This document shows, in pieces, positions 53,168 to 62,474 of a DNA stretch of 64,000 nucleotides. Numbering within the stretch: position 1 is the first letter of the stretch; every line of letters starts with the position of its first letter. A program made the translations under genes and the position numbers. The notes below the pieces were generated by a model. The model saw only the letters and a list, made by a program, of their open reading frames with translations. It was not told where the DNA came from and made no database searches. Origin of the DNA: an uncultured Bacteroidota bacterium (GTDB lineage Bacteria; Bacteroidota; Bacteroidia; Chitinophagales; Chitinophagaceae); contig CAIRES010000073.1 of NCBI GenBank assembly GCA_903877645.1, positions 1-64,000 on the forward strand, given 5' to 3'.

Positions 53168-53189
53168 GATGTTTTGTGTATATAATTGA

Positions 53190-53210
53190 CAAATTTAGAG
53201 ATTATATTTG
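53190..53210. promoter_or_regulatory. Divergent promoter of the lasso cluster
   Basis: Two -7 boxes sit almost back to back: 'taaatttg' on the minus strand (53197-53190) for the kinase operon and 'tatatttg' on the plus strand (53203-53210) for the transporter operon. Both coding starts lie within 25-35 bases. Shared control of both arms is likely. Confidence 0.55.
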
Positions 53211-53240
53211 TTTAATGATAGGGGAAAAAAGAGGGCGCGG

Positions 53241-55016
53241 ATGAGCTATATAAAAGAGGCCAATCACTTCAGGAAGGATTTTTACCGTACAGTATTGCTC
53301 ATCTGGCAGGCGGGACGGTATCTTTCTGTGCTCAATATGTTGCTTTTGTTTTTACAGGCCTTGCTGCCGGTCGCCTCCCTTTACTTCATTAAAATGCTGG
53401 TGGACCTGATCTCGGAGCCACAAAAGCGCGGGTTTGAAACCATTTATCCTGTTATTATCGGTTTTGCGGCAATACAGTTCCTGCTGGCAGTGGCTAACCA
53501 GGTATCCATCTATATCTACACCATACAGTTGCAAAAACTGTCTATGCACCTCTCTGAAAAGGTGCTGCAAAAAGCAGTGGCGGTAGATATGGCCTATTAC
53601 GAAAACCCGGACTACCATGACACGCTGCATTTGGCACAGCAGAAGTCGGAGTACCAGGCACCGGTGTTGCTGAACAATATGAACGGACTTGTGCTCAACA
53701 GCCTGTCGCTGGCCATGCTGATCGCGTTCCTGTTCAAGCTGCAATGGTTTTATGCGTTGATATTTGTGGCCATATCAATTCCCCTTGCGTGTGTGAAATG
53801 GTATTATGGGTACCGGCTCTTCAAACTGGAGAAGAAGTATGTACATATGGAGCGGGAAGCAAATTATTACCACCAGGTACTTACAGGGGTTTCTTATGCC
53901 AAAGAGGTGAGGTCTTTTGGCTTTGCAAATGTATTCATCACCAAATACAAAGACATCAAGGATATTATTTATAAAGCGAAAGATGGTGTGAATAAGAAAT
54001 TTACCGTATTGAGCTTGCTGGCGCAGGTGATAGAAGTGGCGATCATGGCGGCTATACTGGTGGTGCTGACTAAGAATGCCTGGATGGGCGCTATAACGCT
54101 CGGTGTGTTTGTTATTTACTTGCAGGGCTTTCAACGGCTGCAAACGGCCTCAAAGAATTTCCTGCAATCGTTGGTGCAGATATTTCAGCAAAGGCTTTTC
54201 TTAAGGGATATTTTTACATTTTTTGATATTGAGGAAAAAAGAAAATTGGCCTCAAAGCCTTTTCCGGCTGCCATTGGCGAAGGGCTTGTGGCAGAAGGCA
54301 TCTCGTTCTCTTATCCGCAAACGGGTAAGGAGGTGCTGACGAATGTGTCTGTCAAATGTGCGCCGGGGAAGATCATCGCTATTGTGGGTGAAAACGGATC
54401 AGGCAAGTCTACATTAGTGAAATTGCTGGCCCGGACATACGATCTGCAGCAAGGGAGTATACAGATAGATGGGGTGGATATATGCGATATTGCTGACGAT
54501 AGCTATAAGCGCAACAGCATTTTCCTGTTCCAGGATTTTGAGAAGTATTTTATGACCATTGGTGAGAACATTACGCTTGCCGATGAGCTACAGGCAAGGG
54601 ATGGCGATATGAAGACCGCTGCCGCAGCGGCGGGGGCAGATGAATTCATTGCCATGCTCAATGAGCAATATAATACGAGGCTGGGGCGCACGTTTCAGCG
54701 TTCTGAGCAACTAAGTGGTGGGCAATGGCAGAAGCTGGCGCTGGCTCGAACTTTTTATAAGCAGGCAAAACTCATTATACTGGACGAGCCCACCAGCAGC
54801 ATAGATGCCATGGCTGAGTATGAGATATTCCGAAACCTGAAGGAGCATGCGAAAGACAAGATGGTGATCCTGATCTCGCACCGGATGTATAATCTGAAAC
54901 TGGCGAGCAATATTTATGTCATGAAGGATGGTGCAGTTGTAGAAAGCGGAACGTATGAAGAACTGATCAATAAGCAGGGTATTTTCAGGGATATGTATAA
55001 CAAGCAGCAACTATGA
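53241..55016 (+). CDS. ABC transporter, fused permease-ATPase (lasso exporter)
   Basis: 591 residues from ATG 53241. Six membrane helices (about 15-300), then an ATPase domain with Walker A 'GENGSGKST', signature 'LSGGQWQKLALARTF' and Walker B 'LIILDEPTSSID'. There is no C39 peptidase domain, as expected because B2 does the leader cleavage. In lasso clusters this D protein exports the peptide and gives self-immunity. The stop overlaps the start of the next gene (ATGA). Confidence 0.92.
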   Translation: MSYIKEANHFRKDFYRTVLLIWQAGRYLSVLNMLLLFLQALLPVASLYFIKMLVDLISEPQKRGFETIYPVIIGFAAIQFLLAVANQVSIYIYTIQLQKLSMHLSEKVLQKAVAVDMAYYENPDYHDTLHLAQQKSEYQAPVLLNNMNGLVLNSLSLAMLIAFLFKLQWFYALIFVAISIPLACVKWYYGYRLFKLEKKYVHMEREANYYHQVLTGVSYAKEVRSFGFANVFITKYKDIKDIIYKAKDGVNKKFTVLSLLAQVIEVAIMAAILVVLTKNAWMGAITLGVFVIYLQGFQRLQTASKNFLQSLVQIFQQRLFLRDIFTFFDIEEKRKLASKPFPAAIGEGLVAEGISFSYPQTGKEVLTNVSVKCAPGKIIAIVGENGSGKSTLVKLLARTYDLQQGSIQIDGVDICDIADDSYKRNSIFLFQDFEKYFMTIGENITLADELQARDGDMKTAAAAAGADEFIAMLNEQYNTRLGRTFQRSEQLSGGQWQKLALARTFYKQAKLIILDEPTSSIDAMAEYEIFRNLKEHAKDKMVILISHRMYNLKLASNIYVMKDGAVVESGTYEELINKQGIFRDMYNKQQL

Positions 55017-56197
55017 TAGCGGCGGAGGACCTGATGCGGAAATATAGCGCCGAGACGACAGCACTCGTGTTGGCTTGCCGGGTATTCTTAGGCACTGCTT
55101 CGGAAAATGAATTAGGCGGATTTTGTAAAAAAAATAGAATAGACTGGCCGCTATTCTACAAAATGGCCAAAGTACACCACATAAGGCCGGTGGTGAACAA
55201 AGCGATCGCAAATATAACAACTGATGATGCCACAAAGCAGCAGCTACAGGCTGATTGCAGGCTTATCGCATTGAGGAATTTTGAGCATTATAAAGAGTTG
55301 CTCCGCCTCCATGCATTGTTTCAGCAGGGTGGGGTGGTTGTTGTTCCCTACAAAGGAAGCTCATACTGCCTGCAATTTTATGGCGACCTGAGCCAGCGGG
55401 AATCATCTGACCTCGACTTCCTGATGCAGTACAGCATGGATGACCTGGAGATTTTGGAAAGGCTATTTGAGGAACAGGGGTATGCTAATCTCTCCGAAGT
55501 GCCTGCAAATTTTAAAGTATATTATTTTGAGCATGTGCGGGAGTTCAAGTTCGCAAAGTTTGAGGAAGGTCAGAGGAAATTCTTGGCGGAATTTCACTCA
55601 TCGCTTAACGATGCTGTGTTCGAGACTTCGACCCCTATCAGTAATGACTATCTTTTTGCCGATCTGCAGGAGCAGGATATGAATGGGTATAAGATAAAAG
55701 CCTTATCACCTACAAAGCATCTGATAGCGATGCTTTCGCACCATGGGGTAAGAGAGCAGTGGACCGCTCTGAAAAACCTGGTGGATATAGCTGTGGCTAT
55801 AAAGAATGGCGATAGTATAAACTGGGATGTCGTTGTAACTGCCAGCCATCAATACGGATTTTACAAGGTGCTGGGCATGGGTGTGGGTATGATCAGCGAC
55901 CTGTTGGGCATTGAGCCGCCTGTTGCCATTGAAAGGGATCGGGAATTAGCTCCGTGGATGAATAAACTTTTCTTGCGCCATACCTATACCACGGACCGTA
56001 GCTGGTTGTATAATTTCTCATTGAAATTGAAGTCTAAGGACAGTGTGGGAGCACAGGCAAAAATACTACTGAACCATTTGCTGTATGCCGGGCGGCCATC
56101 CGTCCTCGACTACAAATTTGTGGCGCTGCCCAGGCCGTTATTTTTTCTATATATCCTCATAAAGCCCATCCGGAAAATGAGCAAAGGGAGCAAGTAA
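55013..56197 (+). CDS. Nucleotidyltransferase-fold protein (NTP_transf_5)
   Basis: 394 residues. 'VVVVPYKGSSYCLQFYGDLSQRESSDLDFLMQ' contains the G-S and D-x-D elements of the nucleotidyltransferase fold; the remaining part is helical. Members accompany HprK-like kinases in lasso clusters (the PadeN type); their reaction is not well established. Translationally coupled to the exporter. It could modify the phosphorylated or free C-terminus of the peptide, which is inference. Confidence 0.82.
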   Translation: MIAAEDLMRKYSAETTALVLACRVFLGTASENELGGFCKKNRIDWPLFYKMAKVHHIRPVVNKAIANITTDDATKQQLQADCRLIALRNFEHYKELLRLHALFQQGGVVVVPYKGSSYCLQFYGDLSQRESSDLDFLMQYSMDDLEILERLFEEQGYANLSEVPANFKVYYFEHVREFKFAKFEEGQRKFLAEFHSSLNDAVFETSTPISNDYLFADLQEQDMNGYKIKALSPTKHLIAMLSHHGVREQWTALKNLVDIAVAIKNGDSINWDVVVTASHQYGFYKVLGMGVGMISDLLGIEPPVAIERDRELAPWMNKLFLRHTYTTDRSWLYNFSLKLKSKDSVGAQAKILLNHLLYAGRPSVLDYKFVALPRPLFFLYILIKPIRKMSKGSK

Positions 56198-56252
56198 CAT
56201 GTTACAGGAACAAATTAATCCTCTGTTTAACATATAATTATGCAAAAGACGC

Positions 56253-56282
56253 TTGATGTGCGCCTCTTTTTCGGTACTTTTG
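56253..56282 (+). promoter_or_regulatory. Promoter of the SNF2 helicase gene
   Basis: 'ttg' at 56253-56255 and 'tacttttg' at 56275-56282 are 19 bases apart; the ATG at 56316 follows. This placement shows that the longer frame beginning at 56253 overlies the promoter. Confidence 0.6.
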
Positions 56283-56315
56283 CAGATTGCCTTTTTTGAA
56301 CTGCGGAACCGGAAA

Positions 56316-59300
56316 ATGTCATTACCTCCAATACTAAGATTTGTATATAACCATGGCACCGAAGAGGTGATCAAACGTGGTAAAAAGATATTCTATACAT
56401 CGGGCGTGCAAATGCTGGATGTGGACCACCTGCTGGAGCAGGTACGCTTTCGCGTGCGGAATGACCTGTACCAGAATTATTATACGGTAACGATCAATAA
56501 ATACCTGCAGCCCAAGGAAATATCTGTGCGCTGCCAGTGCCCTTACAACCTGGGTGATATATGCCGCCACGAAGTGGCTGCATTATTTCAACTCAACGAC
56601 ATACTGCAAAGCGGGTTTTTTGAAAATACGAACATCACCTACGATCAGAAGCACACCGTAGTGCGCATGAGGCAGGTGAATAAGCAGATGTTGCAAATAT
56701 TCTCCGCGCCCGATACCCTGGAACAAGCAGAGCGTTATGCCAACTCGAATAAGGTGGTGATCACCTCGAAGAAAAGTGACCGGGTAGAGGCTAATGTGAC
56801 CGATGAGGACAGGGTACACCATGTGACACTGAAGCAGAACGAAGAACGTTATTTTGATACATCATGCGATTGTGCAGAAACGAGCCATCCGTTATGCCTG
56901 CATAAAGCAGCCGTATTCTTTCATGTATTAAAGATACATGGGGCGCAATTCTTTCAGGCTACCCAGAACTGGGATATCCAAAAGAACAAGCTGCTGGAAC
57001 AATACGGCTATACCATCAACGATGACCTTACCAATAAATTTACATTTACCTACGAGAATAATAAGCCATTCCTCAGGGTACTGGATGCATCAATAAAAAA
57101 AGTAAATGCACCGCAGCCCATAGTGCGGGAGGAGCCGGTAGCTACAATCGTGGCAGCGCCCGTAGAGGAGAAGCGGCTGGGTATAGTGATAGACCCGGAA
57201 ATGAAGGAGTTTCCTTACGTCACCGTGAGCCTGATATCAGGGAAGACGGATGAGGAAGAGCGAAACATCACAGGCAGTATAGATAAGCTGGACCTGGACC
57301 AATACATTAACCCTACAAGATACAGGCAGGAAGAGCGCGACCTTTTCCCGGTAGTCAGGAAATTCATGCCTGTAGAGCTGCTGAAGTACCTGAAGAAGAA
57401 TCTGCCGTTTGGCGACCTGCTGGATGACTACGCTTCATTGATGAAGGAATTGCCTTCGGATGAGATACGGGAGCAGCTATGGGAATACCTGCTGCCTAAG
57501 TACCATAAGCTGCTGGACAGGTATTCGGCCTACCCGCTTTTATACCTTAAGAAGAAGGGCAAGGCTATATCATCAACAGGTATACAGCCGATAGGCTTTG
57601 CTGAGCGTGCGGTGAGCCCGCAGCTCATCGTGAAGAAGGAGGGTAAGCAATACATCATTACGCTGGAGTGGACCATAGATAATACTGCTGTGCCACATAA
57701 AAGTGTGACCATGTACAATGCCGGCTTGCTGCAATATGATGGCCGGATACACAGTGTAGTGAGCATAGCCGAAGTGATGCTGGTAGAACGGTTCATGCCG
57801 GATGGCAAGATGGCGATACCTGCCAAAGAATGGGCGGCCTTCCTCACTCAGGCACTAATGGACTGGAGCCATAAGGTGCATGTACACTTTTCTGAAGAGC
57901 TGGTGGAGCATGTGCAAAAAGCAAAGCCTGAATACCGCCTGTATTTGAAAGAGCGCGACCAGGTATTGGTAATGGAGCCCACTTTCCTTTATGGAGATGT
58001 GGAAATACATCCCGGTTACTTTGGCGATGTGATACAGCCGCAGAATGGCATTGTAAAGATCATGCAGCGCAATGAGGGGCTGGAAGAAGAATTCCTGGAA
58101 TTCATGCTCACGCTTCATTCAGACGTACAATATAATAAGAAAGATAAATTTTACTACCTGCCCGGCACCGCAGTACTGGCCAATAACTGGTTTTACCGGT
58201 TTACGGAGATGATGCGGGAGAGGAATGTAGAGATCATGGGTTTTGAAGGGCTTAAGAACCTGAGGGTGAACACACACAAACCTGAAACGCAGGTACATGT
58301 GACCAGTGGCATTGACTGGTTTGATGCATCTGTGGAGCTGAAGTTTGGTGATCAGTCAGTATCCATAATCGAAGTAAAAAAGGCGCTGGCTCAGCGGCAA
58401 AATTTTGTGAAGCTGGGCGATGGGTCAATAGGGCTGCTGCCCGAAGACTGGCTGAAGAAGTATAGCCTGCTGCTGAAGATGGGCGAGACCAAGGGCAACA
58501 AAGTGCGCCTGAAGAAATACCACTTCAGTATACTGGATGAGTTGCTGGGTGATATAGACGAAGATGAGTTGCAACAGGAACTGGAGGCCAAGAAAGAAAA
58601 GCTGGAGGGCATACTGACCAATGATTACAGCCTCATCAATCCGCCGGAACATTTGAAAGCTACATTGCGCCCTTATCAGCTCGCCGGCTTTCAATGGTTG
58701 ATATTCCTCAATGAAGCAGGCTGGGGCGGTATCCTTGCCGATGATATGGGCCTTGGTAAAACGATACAAACACTTACCTTCTTCCAATATTATAAGAACC
58801 TGCACCCCGGAGCCAAATACATGGTGGTATGCCCTACCACGCTGATGTATAACTGGGAGAATGAAATAAAGAAATTTACACCGACTCTTACACACGTCAT
58901 ACATCACGGGCCTAAGCGAAATGTGAACATCAACGCCTACGACGGTATTGATATCATTATCACTACTTATGGTACCATGAGGAGCGATATAAAGGCATTT
59001 AAGGAAATTCCTTTTGATTATGTGGTGTTGGACGAGTCTCAGTCTATAAAAAATCCGCAGTCGCAGGTGGCCAAAGCCTCTTTGCTGCTGAACAGTAAGA
59101 ACAGGCTGGCCCTCAGTGGTACACCCGTACAGAACAACACTTTTGACCTCTACGCACAGATGAACTTTCTGAACCCCGGTATGCTGGGCAGCAGGGAATT
59201 CTTTATGAGCGAGTTTGCAACACCCATAGATAAATTCAGGGAAGATGAAGTGAAGCAGCAATTGCGCAAGCTCACGCACCCCTTCCTGCTGCGACGCACC

Positions 59301-60053
59301 AAGGAGCAGGTGGCAAAGGATCTGCCTGAAAAGACAGAGACAATACTATACTGCGAAATGGGCGTCGAACAGCGCAAGATATACGATGCCTATCGCAATA
59401 CTTACCGCTCGCAGATACTGGGCATGATAGAGGAGCGGGGTATGGAAAAGTCGCAGATGCACATTTTGCAGGGGCTGACCAAGCTCCGACAAATATGCGA
59501 TTCTCCGGCTATTATGAACGAGGAAGAACGCTTCCACAATTACTCCATCAAGCTGGATGAATTGAGCCGCGAGATCACTGAGAATGTGGGCGATCACAAA
59601 GTGCTGGTGTTCTCCCAGTTTCTGGGTATGCTGTCGCTCATCCGCAAAAAGATGGAAGAAGAGGGGATTAGTTATGTATACTTTGATGGCAGCAGCTCAT
59701 CTTCTGAGCGCGAGAAAGCGATACAGCAATTCCAGAATGATCATGAATGCAGGGTGTTCCTGATATCGCTCAAAGCAGGTGGTATAGGCCTTAACCTTAC
59801 AGCAGCCGATTATGTGTACATAGTAGATCCATGGTGGAACCCTGCGGTAGAGCAACAAGCCATCGACCGTACACACCGTATCGGCCAAACCAAAAATATA
59901 TTTGCGTACCGCCTCATCTGTAAGGATACGCTTGAAGAGAAAATGCTGCAACTACAGGAGCACAAGCGCGCCCTTGCATCAGATCTCGTATCCGATGATA
60001 CTGCAATGATGAAGCGATTGACCAAGGATGATATAGCGTTCCTGTTTAGTTAA
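56316..60053 (+). CDS. SNF2-family helicase with SWIM zinc finger
   Basis: 1,245 residues from ATG 56316. The SWIM motif is near the N-terminus: 'VRCQCPYNLGDICRHEVAAL' (CxC...CxH). The SNF2 ATPase spans the C-terminal 450 residues: motif I 'DDMGLGKTIQ', motif II 'LDESQ' (a DEAH variant), 'ALSGTPVQNN', and the second lobe with 'SLKAGGIGLNLTAADYV' and 'QAIDRTHRIGQ'. It is probably a DNA translocase of RapA/HepA type; the target in bacteria is not known. Confidence 0.92.
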   Translation: MSLPPILRFVYNHGTEEVIKRGKKIFYTSGVQMLDVDHLLEQVRFRVRNDLYQNYYTVTINKYLQPKEISVRCQCPYNLGDICRHEVAALFQLNDILQSGFFENTNITYDQKHTVVRMRQVNKQMLQIFSAPDTLEQAERYANSNKVVITSKKSDRVEANVTDEDRVHHVTLKQNEERYFDTSCDCAETSHPLCLHKAAVFFHVLKIHGAQFFQATQNWDIQKNKLLEQYGYTINDDLTNKFTFTYENNKPFLRVLDASIKKVNAPQPIVREEPVATIVAAPVEEKRLGIVIDPEMKEFPYVTVSLISGKTDEEERNITGSIDKLDLDQYINPTRYRQEERDLFPVVRKFMPVELLKYLKKNLPFGDLLDDYASLMKELPSDEIREQLWEYLLPKYHKLLDRYSAYPLLYLKKKGKAISSTGIQPIGFAERAVSPQLIVKKEGKQYIITLEWTIDNTAVPHKSVTMYNAGLLQYDGRIHSVVSIAEVMLVERFMPDGKMAIPAKEWAAFLTQALMDWSHKVHVHFSEELVEHVQKAKPEYRLYLKERDQVLVMEPTFLYGDVEIHPGYFGDVIQPQNGIVKIMQRNEGLEEEFLEFMLTLHSDVQYNKKDKFYYLPGTAVLANNWFYRFTEMMRERNVEIMGFEGLKNLRVNTHKPETQVHVTSGIDWFDASVELKFGDQSVSIIEVKKALAQRQNFVKLGDGSIGLLPEDWLKKYSLLLKMGETKGNKVRLKKYHFSILDELLGDIDEDELQQELEAKKEKLEGILTNDYSLINPPEHLKATLRPYQLAGFQWLIFLNEAGWGGILADDMGLGKTIQTLTFFQYYKNLHPGAKYMVVCPTTLMYNWENEIKKFTPTLTHVIHHGPKRNVNINAYDGIDIIITTYGTMRSDIKAFKEIPFDYVVLDESQSIKNPQSQVAKASLLLNSKNRLALSGTPVQNNTFDLYAQMNFLNPGMLGSREFFMSEFATPIDKFREDEVKQQLRKLTHPFLLRRTKEQVAKDLPEKTETILYCEMGVEQRKIYDAYRNTYRSQILGMIEERGMEKSQMHILQGLTKLRQICDSPAIMNEEERFHNYSIKLDELSREITENVGDHKVLVFSQFLGMLSLIRKKMEEEGISYVYFDGSSSSSEREKAIQQFQNDHECRVFLISLKAGGIGLNLTAADYVYIVDPWWNPAVEQQAIDRTHRIGQTKNIFAYRLICKDTLEEKMLQLQEHKRALASDLVSDDTAMMKRLTKDDIAFLFS

Positions 60054-60087
60054 ACCCTGTAGGTGTTGCCGGTTCTGCGCGAGTACA

Positions 60088-60106
60088 ACCCCTACCCTAA
60101 AGGGCG
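60088..60106. repeat. Variant 'ccctaccctaaaggg' dispersed repeat
   Basis: It lies in the gap after the SNF2 gene, related to the copies listed at 2154, 3178, 19351, 26311 and 27295. The gap 60054-60198 shows nothing else. Confidence 0.55.
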
Positions 60107-60198
60107 GCAGTACCTGTTCTGTGCGAGTGCAGATATATGTCTGCCCATTAGATTGACAGTAATTGGGTAGCTTTACATACATTGAAAGCAATGTTTTT

Positions 60199-60402
60199 AT
60201 GAATAGCTTGACTGTGCATGAAAAATTAGATAGCTTGCCTGAAAATTTGCAGCAGCAGGTAGCTGATTTTATAGATTTCCTTATGGAAAGATATGCAGTT
60301 AAAACTACTAAAACTGCTCCCCAGACTGGAAGTGCAAAAGGTAAGATAAGGATGGCCGCAGGTTTTGATGCGCCTCTTGATGATTTCAAAGATTACATGT
60401 GA
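60199..60402 (+). CDS. DUF2281-like small protein (possible antitoxin)
   Basis: 67 residues from ATG 60199. 'LTVHEKLDSLPENLQQQVADFIDFLMERY' is the DUF2281 N-terminal helix pair, and 'IRMAAGFDAPLDDFKDYM' is the usual C-terminus. Many such proteins pair with PIN-type toxins, but no PIN gene is adjacent. It overlaps the HNH gene by 10 bases in convergent orientation. Confidence 0.75.
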   Translation: MNSLTVHEKLDSLPENLQQQVADFIDFLMERYAVKTTKTAPQTGSAKGKIRMAAGFDAPLDDFKDYM

Positions 60403-61238
60403 TGCATTATAAGTTCGATCTCAAAATTTTTACCATTTAACTGCCCGCTTAATTTGCTTGACGTGTGCGTATTGATTTTTAGATTTCCGTAATCGAATTC
60501 TTTATGATGGTTAGGGCATAGTACTAAAAGATTGCCATGAACACTTTTACCTCCATCCTTTACCGCATTGATGTGAGCAACTTCGATGTACTTGCTGCCA
60601 TCTCCCATTAATATTTCAGCAGTGCAATTTGGAAATTGACATTTATAATTTGCAGTTTCTTTTAGGAAATTTACAATCTGTCGATCATTTCGAAGAAGTA
60701 ATTCAATTTGTACAAGCTTTCGCTCTATTTCATTCTTTTGGGTTATTAAACTTCTTTCTTCTAAAGAAAACGATGGATTAGGGCTATACGTTTCTGGAAT
60801 AGGGATCTGTGATGAATAGGAAATGAGTTTTTGTGTAAATGCAAGTCTTGTAATATTTTTAAATCCTACGAAATTGGCGCAATCACTTTGAAATTTCTTA
60901 AAATGCTCGCTATTGTTTAATAGTATAGGTTTCTGAAAATTGCAACCAATTCCAAATATATCATTGTGTGTTTCATTTTTCTCGTGAAAATCTTCTATTC
61001 GAAAGAGAGACCATAGATAAAATTTCGTTTGGGCGTTAACTTTTTTTCCGACTATAAGAAAGCATAAGTTGCCCTTTGCTTCCAAAATATTTTTTTTCTT
61101 ACTAGCGTAAACCCACTTTTTATAAGTAGGCGTTGTATCAAAATTGATTGTTTCCACTTCTGTTTTGATATTGAACGCATCATCTGGGTAATGTTTTAGT
61201 TTACTTGCATTGTGGTATTGCATATAGTATTCCGCCAT
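60393..61238 (-). CDS. HNH endonuclease-domain protein
   Basis: 281 residues. A C-terminal HNH motif: 'NYKCQFPNC' (zinc Cys pair), 'VAHINAVKDGG', 'NLLVLCPNHHKEFD'. The N-terminal ~180 residues are of unknown type and more A+T-rich than the flanking genes, suggesting a horizontally acquired restriction-like gene. The partner methyltransferase is not present. ATG at 61238. Confidence 0.83.
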   Translation of the reverse strand: MAEYYMQYHNASKLKHYPDDAFNIKTEVETINFDTTPTYKKWVYASKKKNILEAKGNLCFLIVGKKVNAQTKFYLWSLFRIEDFHEKNETHNDIFGIGCNFQKPILLNNSEHFKKFQSDCANFVGFKNITRLAFTQKLISYSSQIPIPETYSPNPSFSLEERSLITQKNEIERKLVQIELLLRNDRQIVNFLKETANYKCQFPNCTAEILMGDGSKYIEVAHINAVKDGGKSVHGNLLVLCPNHHKEFDYGNLKINTHTSSKLSGQLNGKNFEIELIMHHM

Positions 61239-61285
61239 AGTGTATCAAATTATTGCCTTTCTAAATTACAGGAATTTCAATGAAA

Positions 61286-61307
61286 AAACCAAGCAATTGC
61301 TTGGTTT
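61286..61307. terminator. Perfect 22-bp palindrome, likely terminator
   Basis: 'aaaccaagcaattgcttggttt' is a perfect palindrome flanked by A- and T-rich sequence, between the FBPase stop and the HNH start, both on the minus strand. Confidence 0.7.
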
Positions 61308-61347
61308 AGATTTTAAAACTACTTAGCCGGTATGTTTATTAGGTAAT

Positions 61348-62370
61348 TTACGATACTGCTTCCTTCGCTTTCACAAACTCCACAGCCTTATTCACCATGT
61401 TCTTAGAGCCTATGAATATTGGCGTGCGCTGGTGCAGCTCGGTAGGTACAATGTCGAGGATATTGCCTGTGCCGCTGCTGCCCTTGCCACCTGCTGCTTC
61501 TACGATAAAGGTCATAGGGTTGCATTCATATTGGAGGCGCAGCTTACCGTTTGCGTTGCTTTTATCTGCCGGGTAGATGAAGATACCACCTTTGATGAGC
61601 GTACGGTGCAGATCGGCAACCATAGAGCCGATGTAGCGATGGCCATATGGGCGGCCTTCTTCTTTATTGCTTTCCATACAGTAATTGAGGTATTGCTTCA
61701 TGCCCTCGCTGTACTTGATGGTGTTGCCCTGGTTGAGGGAATATATCTTGCCATCAGCTGGCACCTTCATATTGGGATGCGACAGGCAGAATTCGCCTAT
61801 AGATGGTTCAAGTGTAAAGCCATTCACACTGATCTTGGTGGCATACACCATCATCGTGCTGGAGCCGTATATGATATAGCCGGCAGCCATCAGTTTATTG
61901 CCGGGTTGCAGAAAATCTTCTTCTGTACAAGGCTGCCCCAATGGGCTTACCCTTCGATATATAGAAAATATGGTTCCTATAGATGCATTCACATCTATAT
62001 TGGATGAGCCATCCAGTGGGTCAAACAATACTACGTATTTTGAATTAGCTGAATAGGTGTCTTCGTAGCAAACGTGGTTGTCGTTCTCTTCTGATGCTAT
62101 CCCGGCGCAGTCGGTACTGTTTTTCAGTATGCGGATGAGGATGTCATTGGCAAAAACGTCCAGCTTCATTTGTTCCTCACCTTGTACGTTGGTTGCGCCG
62201 TGCTTACCCAGCAGGTCTGCAAGGCCCGCTTTGCGTACCTGCTTATTGATGATCTTGCCTGCAAGGCCCAGGTCTCTCAAAAGGGATGATAACTCCCCAG
62301 TAGCTTGCGGGAATTTGCGGGTTTCCTGGATGGTAAATTCATCCATCGTGATCAACGATCCTAAAGACAT
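61348..62370 (-). CDS. fbp: Fructose-1,6-bisphosphatase class 1
   Basis: 340 residues from ATG 62370 (MSLGSLITMDEF); a longer frame upstream adds a non-conserved stretch. The metal site is seen in 'IASEEND' and 'LFDPLDGSSNID', and the substrate-binding block in 'GHRYIGSMVADLHRTLIKGGIFIYPAD..NGKLRLQYECNPMTFIVEAAGG'. It makes fructose-6-phosphate in gluconeogenesis. A -7 box 'taattttg' lies on the minus strand at 62401-62394. Confidence 0.96.
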   Translation of the reverse strand: MSLGSLITMDEFTIQETRKFPQATGELSSLLRDLGLAGKIINKQVRKAGLADLLGKHGATNVQGEEQMKLDVFANDILIRILKNSTDCAGIASEENDNHVCYEDTYSANSKYVVLFDPLDGSSNIDVNASIGTIFSIYRRVSPLGQPCTEEDFLQPGNKLMAAGYIIYGSSTMMVYATKISVNGFTLEPSIGEFCLSHPNMKVPADGKIYSLNQGNTIKYSEGMKQYLNYCMESNKEEGRPYGHRYIGSMVADLHRTLIKGGIFIYPADKSNANGKLRLQYECNPMTFIVEAAGGKGSSGTGNILDIVPTELHQRTPIFIGSKNMVNKAVEFVKAKEAVS

Positions 62371-62474
62371 TTGAAAATAGTTGTTGTTTGCTCCAAAATT
62401 AAGAAAAGATGATGAGATAAAGATGTAGTAGCTTGCTGGCACTGTTTTTATTACGTGATTTATATATTTATCAG

